From assembly GCF_032102965.1 (NCBI RefSeq), contig NZ_CP134880.1, forward strand, positions 2,542,001-2,606,000: 64,000 nucleotides of DNA, given 5' to 3'. A program made the position numbers and the translations under genes. This DNA comes from Demequina capsici. GTDB taxonomy: Bacteria; Actinomycetota; Actinomycetes; Actinomycetales; Demequinaceae. The notes beneath the pieces were generated by a model, which saw only the letters and a list, made by a program, of their open reading frames with translations, was not told where the DNA came from and searched no databases. Positions 1 through 8,300 of the stretch are shown here, piece by piece; position 1 is the stretch's first letter; the number at the start of each line of letters is the position of its first letter.

Positions 1-1
1 C

Positions 2-1441
2 TACCTGTCCGTGCTCACCGGCGTGGCGCTCGCCGTGGCCGGCACCACGGCCTTCGTGATCGAGCGGGCCCGGCTGGATCGGGAGATCACGGAGGACCTC
101 GTGCTCCGCGCGAACGACCTCCAGTCGCTCGTCGCGGACGGCGATCCCGTCACGGGAGAGGCCTTCACCGACGCTGAGTCGATCCTCCGGGAGGCGATGA
201 GGCGCGTGGTCGCCACGCCCACGGAGAGCGCCGTCGCGCTGATCGACGGCACCCCGCGGTTCGTGCCTGGCGGCAGCGACGTCCTTCGCCTGGACGCAGA
301 CCAGGAGCTCTTGACGGACGCGAGCGCGGCCGCCGCGAGCGGCACCCTCAACGTGCGCGCACTCACCACGGCACAGGCTGACTACCGCTACCTGGCCGTG
401 CCGGTGGTGTCCGACTCTGGCGACGTCCAGGGGATCGTGATCTACGGCGTGGATCGCGGCGCGACCGTCGCCGCGCTGCAGGACACATTCCGCGTCTACG
501 CGATGGTGGGACTGCTGTCGCTCGTCGCGATCACCGGGTTCGGGTACGTCACGGTCGGCAGGCTGCTGGAGCCCATCCGGCTGTTGGATGCGACCGCGCG
601 CCGCATCTCCACGTCCGACCTGTCGGAACGCATCCCGATCGTCGGCGACGACGACCTCGCGCGGCTGTCGGAGACTGTGAACCAGATGCTCGACCGCATC
701 GAACGCGCCTTCTCGGAGCAGAGCCGCATGCTGGACGACGCTTCCCACGAGCTGCGGACGCCTCTCACGATCATGCGCAACAGGCTCGAGCTGGTGGAGC
801 CGCGCGACCCTGACTCCGTCGTGAGCACACGCGACGACCTGCTGGGAGAGGTCACCCGGATGTCACGGCTGGTCGACGACCTCGTCACGCTCGCGAAGGC
901 GGACCGCCCGGAGTTCCTGCGGCTCGACGCAGTGGACCTCGCGGAGCTCACCGAGCTCGCGCACGCTCGTGCGGAGACGCTCGGTCCTCGCCGGTGGAAG
1001 CTCGACGCCGTCGCCGAAGGCGTGGTCGAGGCTGACCGAGAGAGGCTGACCCAGGCGTGGCTGCAGCTGTCCGCCAACGCGCTGCGCTTCTCCGAGCCGG
1101 GCACGCTGGTCGCCCTCGGCAGCTCGATCGGAGTGAACGATGCCGGCGTTCCTGAGGTGCGGCTCTGGGTGCGTGACGAGGGTGTCGGGATCGCGGCGGA
1201 GGACATGGACAGGATCCGCTCTCGCTTCGGACGCGCGGGCGACGACCGGGATGGCGCGGGCCTGGGGATCCCTATCGTGTCCGCCATCGTCGCAGCACAT
1301 GAGGGCCGTCTGGACATCGAGTCGCGGCCGGGCGCGGGATCGACGTTCACGATGACCCTTCCGGCGTATGCGCCGCGCGCGAAGGACCCCGCCCTGAGCT
1401 CGCCATGGGCGGACGACGCGGTCGAGGAGGCCGGGCGATGA
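2..1441 (+). CDS. Sensor histidine kinase, HAMP/HisKA/HATPase (5' partial)
   Basis: Membrane-bound histidine kinase of the OmpR-partner class. The frame is open to the left edge, so the true start and probably part of the first membrane segment lie outside; the GTG at 11 is only the first start seen. Counting from it: an N-terminal hydrophobic stretch, an extracytoplasmic sensor region (about 25-155), a second membrane helix (about 160-178), HAMP (about 180-230), the H-box SHELRTP with phospho-His near 246, an N-box near 354 (SANALRF), and G-boxes DEGVGI and GAGLGIPI. Its stop overlaps the response-regulator start (ATGA), so the pair is translationally coupled. The stimulus cannot be told from sequence. 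Confidence 0.93.
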   Translation, partial: YLSVLTGVALAVAGTTAFVIERARLDREITEDLVLRANDLQSLVADGDPVTGEAFTDAESILREAMRRVVATPTESAVALIDGTPRFVPGGSDVLRLDADQELLTDASAAAASGTLNVRALTTAQADYRYLAVPVVSDSGDVQGIVIYGVDRGATVAALQDTFRVYAMVGLLSLVAITGFGYVTVGRLLEPIRLLDATARRISTSDLSERIPIVGDDDLARLSETVNQMLDRIERAFSEQSRMLDDASHELRTPLTIMRNRLELVEPRDPDSVVSTRDDLLGEVTRMSRLVDDLVTLAKADRPEFLRLDAVDLAELTELAHARAETLGPRRWKLDAVAEGVVEADRERLTQAWLQLSANALRFSEPGTLVALGSSIGVNDAGVPEVRLWVRDEGVGIAAEDMDRIRSRFGRAGDDRDGAGLGIPIVSAIVAAHEGRLDIESRPGAGSTFTMTLPAYAPRAKDPALSSPWADDAVEEAGR

Positions 1442-2094
1442 CGCGGCTGCTGCTCGTGGAGGATGAGGATCGGCTCGCTGCGTCGATCAGCGAGGGGCTC
1501 ACGGTCGCGGGCCTCGAGGTGGTGCATGTCAGAACCGGGCGTGACGCTCTCGCTCGTGCGACAGGCGAGAGCTTCGACATCATGCTGCTCGACATCGGGC
1601 TGCCCGACATGGAGGGCTTCACGGTGCTGCGACGGCTCAGGTCCGCGGGGTCGGACCTGCCGGTGATCATCCTGACGGCGCGCACGTCGGCCGAGGACAC
1701 GGTGCGTGGCCTTGAGCGGGGCGCGGACGACTACATGCCGAAGCCCTTCAGCTTCGACGAGCTTCTTGCCAGGGTGCGGCTCAGGGCCAGACCGAGCTCC
1801 GCTGAGCCTGAGGTGACGGTCATCCGTCTTGGACGGTGCGAGCTGGACACGATTGCTCGCGAGCTCACCTGCGAGGGAGAGCCGGTGGAGCTGAGCCCCC
1901 GCGAGCTGCAGCTCGCCACGTTGCTGATGACCAGGCAGGGCGAGGTGGTGAGCCGGGCCGACGCGCTGGAGCACGTGTGGGGCTCGGCGTCCAAGGACAA
2001 CGTGCTCGACGTCTACATCCGCTATCTGCGTGGCAGGTTGGGAGCGGACGCGATCGAGACAGTCCGCGGCGTGGGTTATCGGTTCATCGGCTGA
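1438..2094 (+). CDS. OmpR/PhoB-family response regulator
   Basis: Two-component DNA-binding regulator of 218 residues and cognate partner of the kinase just upstream. The ATG at 1438 overlaps the kinase stop by four bases and begins MTRLLLVEDED; the acidic pair after LLLVE, Asp near 51 in LLDIGLP and Lys near 101 in MPKPFSF form the receiver active site. The C-terminal half (about 125-218) is a winged helix ending in RGVGYRFIG, typical of OmpR/PhoB regulators. A longer in-frame start at 1405 exists but would lie well inside the kinase gene and adds no domain. The end overlaps the convergent gene at 2084-2629 by 11 bases. Confidence 0.95.
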   Translation: MTRLLLVEDEDRLAASISEGLTVAGLEVVHVRTGRDALARATGESFDIMLLDIGLPDMEGFTVLRRLRSAGSDLPVIILTARTSAEDTVRGLERGADDYMPKPFSFDELLARVRLRARPSSAEPEVTVIRLGRCELDTIARELTCEGEPVELSPRELQLATLLMTRQGEVVSRADALEHVWGSASKDNVLDVYIRYLRGRLGADAIETVRGVGYRFIG

Positions 2095-2629
2095 GCTGAC
2101 CGCTGCCGCGCGGCAGGACGCTCGCGACGAGGCGCTCGGCGTGACCTGCGAAGCTGGCCGCCGTCGCCACATCCCTGGTGGCGAGAGCGAGCTCGATTCC
2201 GCCAGCGCCGCCCCACGCGAGCACGCCGACGGAGAAGGTGAGCGCGCCGCCTCGAAGCTGAATGGTCCGTGAGCTCCTCACGGCGTGCGGGAAGGCGGGG
2301 TGATCGAGCCGGTCGACCCGCACGGTCCGCGCCCCACGAGGGTCGATCCATGCGGGCTCCAGTGCAGCGATGGAGGCGCCGTCCGTCAGACGTAACGTCG
2401 CGACTCTGGGGCTGCCGCCATGCTCCGGCAGGAACAGGCACCCGCCCTCGGGCGGGGCTGAGATGAGGAGCGCCTGGCATTCCTTGCGACCGGCAGGGCC
2501 GTCGAGCCCTGACCGCGCCTGCGCCAGCGCCACCCACCGCAGACGTGCGTCGTCGTCGAGCATCGCCGCGGGCGGCACGGGGAACCATCGCTGCGGGTCC
2601 GCGGGGAAGGTCCAGTCGCCGGAGATCAC
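2084..2629 (-). CDS. Hypothetical protein, last gene of type VII-like operon
   Basis: Unrecognised 181-residue protein. It starts MISGDWTFPADPQRW and is rich in Ala, Gly and Arg, with no signal peptide or membrane segment. Its ATG overlaps the stop of the preceding gene (ATGA), and that gene overlaps the LXG-like gene, so three proteins are made from one coupled message. That position suggests a chaperone, accessory or immunity role towards the LXG-like product, but no motif proves this. The 3' end overlaps the convergent response regulator by 11 bases, so there is no room for a terminator between them. Confidence 0.75.
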   Translation of the reverse strand: MISGDWTFPADPQRWFPVPPAAMLDDDARLRWVALAQARSGLDGPAGRKECQALLISAPPEGGCLFLPEHGGSPRVATLRLTDGASIAALEPAWIDPRGARTVRVDRLDHPAFPHAVRSSRTIQLRGGALTFSVGVLAWGGAGGIELALATRDVATAASFAGHAERLVASVLPRGSGQLSR

Positions 2630-3234
2630 TCGTCACGCCGCCACTGGACGGCGGTGACGAGCGCGTCGCACAGCTCAAGCCACGCCGACACGGAGTCGGG
2701 CTCGACCATGAGCACCGTGTGGACGAGCGCGAGCCATCTGCCCTTTCCGCGAGGCGGGAGCAGGTAGCGCGCGTGCAGCGCCGCACCGTCCGCAAGGTCC
2801 CGCTCGTCCAACCCGAGGCGCTCGGCGTGGAGGCGTCCGAAAGGGGCGAGCGAGTGAGTCCGCATCGCCGGGCCGGCGTCGGTGGCGAGGAGGCGCGCGG
2901 TGGGGTCCTGGGCCGCGATGCCCGCAAGGGCACGGTTGGCCTCCATCGACGACCGCGTGGCCATGGTCAACCGCAGCACCGCGACCGTGATCGGCAGGCG
3001 CGCTCCCGCGACCCCTCCCGGCACCAGCAGCGACGCCACCTCGGCGTCCTCTGCTGCGACCGACGCGAAACCCGCCTCGAGCGCACCTCTCACCTCGCGC
3101 AGGCGGGCAGAGCGATCGCTCGACGGCACGTCCTGGACCAGGTCGTTCGCGACGGTCTCCACCGAGTGCGGCCCGTCGCCTCGCGTGACGAGCCGCCATC
3201 CGGTCGGCACGGTCATCTCCAATGTCGCGGTCAT
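2626..3234 (-). CDS. Hypothetical protein, type VII-like operon
   Basis: Unrecognised 202-residue protein beginning MTATLEMTVPTGWRLV. It looks soluble with mixed alpha/beta character. The N-terminal segment MTVPTGWRL resembles a beta-hairpin opening, and the remainder is helical with a hydrophobic central patch around VAVLRLTMAT. It overlaps both neighbours by four bases (ATGA at each end), so its translation is locked to the LXG-like protein upstream and the 181-residue protein downstream. By analogy with type VII loci, one of these two could be a dedicated chaperone or immunity protein; this is inference from position only. Confidence 0.75.
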   Translation of the reverse strand: MTATLEMTVPTGWRLVTRGDGPHSVETVANDLVQDVPSSDRSARLREVRGALEAGFASVAAEDAEVASLLVPGGVAGARLPITVAVLRLTMATRSSMEANRALAGIAAQDPTARLLATDAGPAMRTHSLAPFGRLHAERLGLDERDLADGAALHARYLLPPRGKGRWLALVHTVLMVEPDSVSAWLELCDALVTAVQWRRDE

Positions 3235-4604
3235 GAGACCACCTCCACATTCTTCTGAGTCGAGGGCGAGGCGAAGGCCCCACGGACCTCCTGGCAGACG
3301 TCCACGACCTGATACGAGAGCCCGCTCAGCGCGTGCTCGCCCGCAGTGGTGCGGCTCATCACATCCGTCCAGCCGTCCAGCGCTCCGTGCCCGCCTCCGA
3401 GGTCGAGCACCCCACCGACCACCGCGTCATCCATGGCGTTCCACCTGTTCTCCGCATCGAGCAGCCGTTGCGTGCTCACGGTCCAGCGACCGAGGCGCAC
3501 CGACTCCGCGTTCGCGACCGGATCCAGCCTGGTGCGTACCCAGTCCTCGAAGGTGGTCCTCGTGAGCCGCGCCTCAAGGGTTGCCGCACGGCCGGCGACG
3601 CTCCCGTCGCCGTCGAGCGCGTCATGCAGGAATGAACCGACCCTGCCAGCGGTGCTGCTGAACGTCCTGCCCGCGTAGCGGCTGCCGACGTGCAGGACGC
3701 CATCCAGAGCCTTGCTGTGCACTCGGCCCGCCACGTAGTCGACACCGACCGCGGCCAGGTCCGTCAGCGGGCGCTTGCCTGACACGACGAGGATGCAGGT
3801 CGCGGTCGCCTTGACGGCGGCCACAGCCCGGGCTCCGAGCTGCGCGGCGCGCGACAGAGCGAACAGGACCGGGGCCAGCGCCGCGCCGCCACCGGTCAGG
3901 GCACAGCCCACCGCGACGACGGTCAAAACGACCGCAAGCACGTCGAGTGCGATCTCGATGTCGGGAAGCCAGTCGTCGAGCACGGTCTCCAGGAGGCCGC
4001 AGAAGCCATCCCAGGCCGAGTCGTTGAGGTCTGATCCCTCCACCACCACATCGATATCCCTGGCACGAGCCCTGACGATCGCGCACCAGTCACCTACCAG
4101 CTCCTCGAGCTGCTTGTCGTAGGAGGCGAGCAACGCACGAGCATCATCCGCGTCCTGCTCGGCAGCGGCATGCGCAGCCTGCGTGTGATCAAGCATGGCG
4201 TCGAGCGAGGCCGTGCCGACGCCGCCCTCGACCTCGGAGTCGGGCCCGGCTTCACGCATCCGCCGCTGGGCCGCGTCCAGGTCGTCCTGGGCCCACCGCC
4301 TCCGAAGCTCGAGGTCTGCCGCCTGGGCCTGCAGGTCGGTCAGCGACGCCGCGTAGCTCGCGAGCGAGGAAGCAGCCGCGCTGTACCGAGACTCGACCTG
4401 GGAGAGCGCCTCCTCGATCGCTGCGGCCGCCTCCAGGTAGGCATCGATCGACTCGCCGGCCATCGTGGTCCCGGCGCGAGCCTGACGGAGCTCGAGCGTG
4501 GTCGTCGCGATCGTCTGCGCCACCGCGTCGAGCGCCTGCGAGCCCCCATGGATCAACTGAGGATCGCCCGTGATGCGTGGAGCGACCGTGACCGTGGTCG
4601 TCAT
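3231..4604 (-). CDS. LXG/WXG-like putative type VII secretion substrate
   Basis: A 457-residue protein. The first 170 residues are almost all alpha-helical and Ala/Glu/Gln-rich, with coiled-coil character, as in the LXG/WXG superfamily at the N-terminus of T7SSb effectors. A hydrophobic stretch about 225-275 (VLAVVLTVVAVG, then a glycine/alanine-rich helix) could cross a membrane. The C-terminal 180 residues match nothing I recognise and would be the place of any effector activity. The ATG at 4604 overlaps the stop of the upstream small gene and begins MTTTVTVAPRI; an in-frame upstream start at 4736 lies inside that gene and is rejected. Called from helical pattern and neighbourhood, not from a family match. 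Confidence 0.7.
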   Translation of the reverse strand: MTTTVTVAPRITGDPQLIHGGSQALDAVAQTIATTTLELRQARAGTTMAGESIDAYLEAAAAIEEALSQVESRYSAAASSLASYAASLTDLQAQAADLELRRRWAQDDLDAAQRRMREAGPDSEVEGGVGTASLDAMLDHTQAAHAAAEQDADDARALLASYDKQLEELVGDWCAIVRARARDIDVVVEGSDLNDSAWDGFCGLLETVLDDWLPDIEIALDVLAVVLTVVAVGCALTGGGAALAPVLFALSRAAQLGARAVAAVKATATCILVVSGKRPLTDLAAVGVDYVAGRVHSKALDGVLHVGSRYAGRTFSSTAGRVGSFLHDALDGDGSVAGRAATLEARLTRTTFEDWVRTRLDPVANAESVRLGRWTVSTQRLLDAENRWNAMDDAVVGGVLDLGGGHGALDGWTDVMSRTTAGEHALSGLSYQVVDVCQEVRGAFASPSTQKNVEVVS

Positions 4605-4936
4605 CAGATCGCCTCGTGCCCTGGAGCGACCGTCCGGCTCACGGGCGTCGCGCTCTGCGCCAGGTTCTGCTCCGCGCCGTCGAACCCTTCGTCGATGCGG
4701 CGAGCCGCACTCGCGAGCCCGGACAGCGACTCGCACAGTCCCTCGCGCCTGATCCCCCAGCTCGACACGAAGCCGTCCACCGCCGACCGCAGCGGCTCGA
4801 CCTCGGCGGCCGTCCCCAGCCCATCGCGGATCTGCGCGCTCCGGTCGTCGGCGGATCCGAGGTCGACCGCGAGCCCGTCGATGCGGGTCGCGGCCACCAC
4901 GAGCGCATCCCCGGCGATGACCAGGTGCTGCGTCAC
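4604..4936 (-). CDS. Small helical WXG100-like protein
   Basis: A 110-residue, almost wholly helical protein without signal peptide. Mid-protein SSWGIRREGL gives a Trp-Gly turn between two predicted helices, the layout of ESAT-6/WXG100 proteins, although spacing and flanking residues differ from the consensus. It sits 27 bases after the 99-residue WXG100-like gene and overlaps the LXG-like gene by one base-pair step (ATGA), as expected for a heterodimer partner or secretion adaptor. The C-terminal tail after residue 90 (QNLAQSATPVS) is probably disordered. Family assignment is tentative; co-transcription with the other genes here is well supported. Confidence 0.7.
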   Translation of the reverse strand: MTQHLVIAGDALVVAATRIDGLAVDLGSADDRSAQIRDGLGTAAEVEPLRSAVDGFVSSWGIRREGLCESLSGLASAARRIDEGFDGAEQNLAQSATPVSRTVAPGHEAI

Positions 4937-4963
4937 AGATCTCTCCCTCGGTCCGGCACCGGT

Positions 4964-5263
4964 CTACTGACCGCGGATCGCGCTCGCGAGCGCCTCATCG
5001 GTCTGCTGAAGCGTCTCGCTCGCGCTCCGCAGGAACTGGCTCAGACCCTCGAGCGCGGAGATCGCCTGACGCGAGGAGCTCGTGAACGTCGTGTACTGGT
5101 CGTGGAACGCTCCCGACGAGGCGGTCGTGACGTACCCGTCTGACACCAGCGAGTCGATGTACGCCTTGAGCTCCGTCAGCCGCGAGTCGATGTCGGACTG
5201 ACCGGACACGAGCTGATCGGCGGCGACGCGAAGGTCGTCGTAGGTGACGGTGATGTTGGCCAT
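4964..5263 (-). CDS. WXG100/ESAT-6-like protein without WXG turn
   Basis: At 99 residues this has the usual length of an EsxA/WXG100 protein: two long helices joined by a loop near residue 43. Helix 1 is YDDLRVAADQLVSGQ and onward; the turn region reads DGYVTTASSGAF where the family normally has a WxG triplet followed by A..F, so the Trp and Gly of the turn are replaced by Tyr-Val-Thr. The downstream F..Y..F positions and a helical C-terminus (LQQTDEALASAIRG) are kept. It is the first gene after the EssC-type ATPase (82-base gap) and probably the secreted helical-hairpin component. Confidence 0.82.
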   Translation of the reverse strand: MANITVTYDDLRVAADQLVSGQSDIDSRLTELKAYIDSLVSDGYVTTASSGAFHDQYTTFTSSSRQAISALEGLSQFLRSASETLQQTDEALASAIRGQ

Positions 5264-5345
5264 GGGCTCCCCCTTGTTCGTCCCCGCCCGTTCGAGCGGA
5301 TGTCAGCGAAACTAACCGCCGTGCTTCACTCGCCCCCAGGGGCCG

Positions 5346-8300
5346 TCAGCGATCTGTGGAGAACGCTCCGGGGAGCCAGGGGATCTGGACGACGCTCACG
5401 CGGCCCGGCTCCACCGCGACGGCGCGGCCGGGCGGGCGCTGCGCGCTGGAGGCCCTGGGGCCTCGCACCCCGAGCAGCACCTGCACGTCGGCCGGCTCGG
5501 CGGAGAGCACGATCCCCCGCCGCGCGGCCTTGATGTCACCGGCCAGCGGCCCGAGCCAGGACTGGGTGTCGGCCTCGGCGACCACCACGTGGCCGAGCCG
5601 GATCGCCTGCCGAAGCGCGTGCACCAGGACCTGCTCGGAGGTGCTCGGCCCCAGGTCCGCCAGGTGCTCCACCATCACCGTCACGCGGCCCGCATCCTCG
5701 GCGACCTGCGCGAGCGCCTCGCCCCAGCCCGAGAGCAGCCGCTGCCCGGCGTCAGGGCCCGAGAGCGAGTCGGACCACGCGGGCAGAGTGCTGAGGCTCG
5801 ATCTGCGCATGCTCAGGTGGACGATCGCCGCGTCGTGGTCCTGGGCGCGCAGGGCGGTGCCCAGCCATGCGAGCGCGGCGGTGCGCCCGGACCCGGCGGG
5901 ACCCGCGATCACGAACGGACGGTCCAGCGCGACGCCCATCGGAGCGAGGCTCTGCTCCTCGATCCCGAGCACCGGCAACCCTCCGACGTGGGCGGGCATC
6001 TGTCCGGCCTCGACCTGCAGAGGCATCCGCGGCACCCGCGCGGGAGGCTCCGCGCGGCTGGCCGCAGCGATCGCGCCGAGCGCCTGCGCCTGCGCGTCCA
6101 GTCGAGGCGAGCCACCAGGCACCGCGATCTGCAGCTCCAGGCCGGACTGCGCGTCGAACCCCCTGCCCGGCGGCGCGTCGGCGGGCACGCGCGCGGACCG
6201 CAGCCCGGCGAGCGCATACTCCGACTCGTCGGAGGTGCGCAGGACGAGCTGACGCGTCATCAGCGCACGCAGCGAGGTGTGGAGCGCGCCGGATCTGCCA
6301 GCGGCCAGCGCCACGTGCACACCGACGGCGGCGCCCTCGCCCACCACCGCGCGGAGGTCCTCCCAGACCTGCTCGCGGCCCGGCACGTGAAGGCACTCCG
6401 CCTGCAGGTCGGCCGCGCCGTCGACGAGCAGCAGCACGCGCGGTTGGCCGCCCCGCGAACGATCCCACCCGGTCGCCCGTCGTTCCCGCACGGTCCGGGC
6501 GAGCGTCCCGAGCAGCCGTCGGATCCGCTCCGCGTCGCCCACCTCGACCACGTCGCCCACGTGAGGCAGCGGGGTGAGCGGCGCGAGCCCGCCGCCTCCG
6601 GCATCGATCCCGTACACGTGGATCGGCGTCTCCTGCGCCGCGAGCGCCGCTGCGGCCGCGAACGATCGGAGCGCGGCCGACGCTCCGGCACCTGGCCCAG
6701 CGACGATCAGCACGCCCCCGTCCGCCTCGAGGTCCACGACGAGCGGGTCCTGACGCTGTCGCGCCGGGTCGTCGACCCTGCCGACGACGAGCGCGCCTGA
6801 GCGCTGCGGCAGCTCCTCGAGCGGGATCGCGGCGGGAAGCTCGTCGAGCCACGGCCTGTGCACAGGGGCGCCCCCTGCGATCTCGTGCGCCGATCTCAGG
6901 GCGTCGACCACGCGCTCGGCGTCGGTGCCGAGGCTGTCGGGCGGCCGCAAGTCGACCGGCGTGGGCCATCGGCGCCACCCCGCCGGGTCGACGTCGCTGA
7001 CCTCGATCTGGACGTGATGCGCGCCGGGGGCGCCGGAACGCGCGCCGCCGAAGGCCGACTGGAAGCGCCTGATCCGCCCTGGCCCTGTCCGCGCGAGCGC
7101 CCTGCCGGGCACCGCGGGGTCGAGCTGCGCGGCGCCGGGGTCTCCGAGGACGTCGCGCGAGTCGGCCTCGTCGGCCATCCGCAAGGCGATGCGGAGGTTC
7201 GTGTTGGCGCGCAGGTTGTCCCGGATCACGCCGGCCGGCCGCTGGGTGGCCATGATGAGGTGCAGGCCGAGGGAGCGCCCGCGCTGGGCGATGTCGATCA
7301 CGCCGTCCACGAAGGCGGGCACCTCGGCCACGAGCGTCGCGAACTCGTCGATCACGATCACCAGCCGCGGCGGCGCGGGAGCACCGGACTCGAGCAGGGA
7401 GTCCAGGTCCTTCGCGCCTGCCGCAGCGAGCTGGCGCTCCCGGTGACGCAGCTCTGCGCGGAGCGACGTGAGCACGCGGGTCGCGAGCCGCGGGTCGAGG
7501 TCTGTGACCAGGCCCACCGCGTGAGGGAGCCGCACGCAGTCCGCGAACGCGGCGCCGCCCTTGTAGTCGACGAGCAGGAGGCTGAGGGACTCTGGGCCGT
7601 GCGCGCAGGCCATCCCCAGGATCCAGGCCTGCAGCAGCTCCGACTTGCCGGCGCCGGTGGTGCCGCCCACCAGCGCGTGCGGGCCCTCGCGCGCGAGGTC
7701 GATGTACATGGGTCCGTCGGACGCGTGGCCGACGAGCGCGCGCAGGGAGCCGCGGGACGCGCCCATGCGGCCGGACCGCCACCGTGCGGCATGGACCGCA
7801 GGATCGAGCACCTCGGCGCCGTGCAGCGATACGAGCGGCACCTGCGGCCCCAGCGCGGTGGAGGCCTCGGTCACGTGGGCGGCGTCACGCATCGGCGCCA
7901 GCCGCCGCGCGAGCCGTGAGGCCTCCCGTTCGGACAGGTGCTCGAGCCGCAGCGCCGTCCGTGGTCCACCGCGCAGGGCGTGGCCGACGACGGGGCCTCC
8001 CGGCCGATCCGTGTCCACGACCGTGCGGCATGCACCAGGCACCCGTGCGCAGGTGCGAGCCGACCACAGCACATGCACCCCCACGTCGGGGCCTCGCTCG
8101 GCGAGCCGCAGCAGCCGGGGCCGCTCCGGAGCGTGGTCGTCCACCATCACGACCACCGACGCCCGGCCAGGCTCGCCGGCGTCGTGGCGATGCTCCCCGT
8201 CGCGCGCCGAGGGCGCGGCGTGGGCGATGTCCGTGCCCGCTCGCGTCGCGACCAGGTCCTCGAGCGCGTCCACGAGGCCGGCGACCGCCCGCCCCGTCGC

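Noticed and set aside
496..2172. Long minus-strand open frame opposite the histidine kinase and regulator
   Set aside because: Arg/Ser-rich antisense shadow of two confirmed genes, with no motifs or ribosome site; long open antisense frames are common at this GC content.
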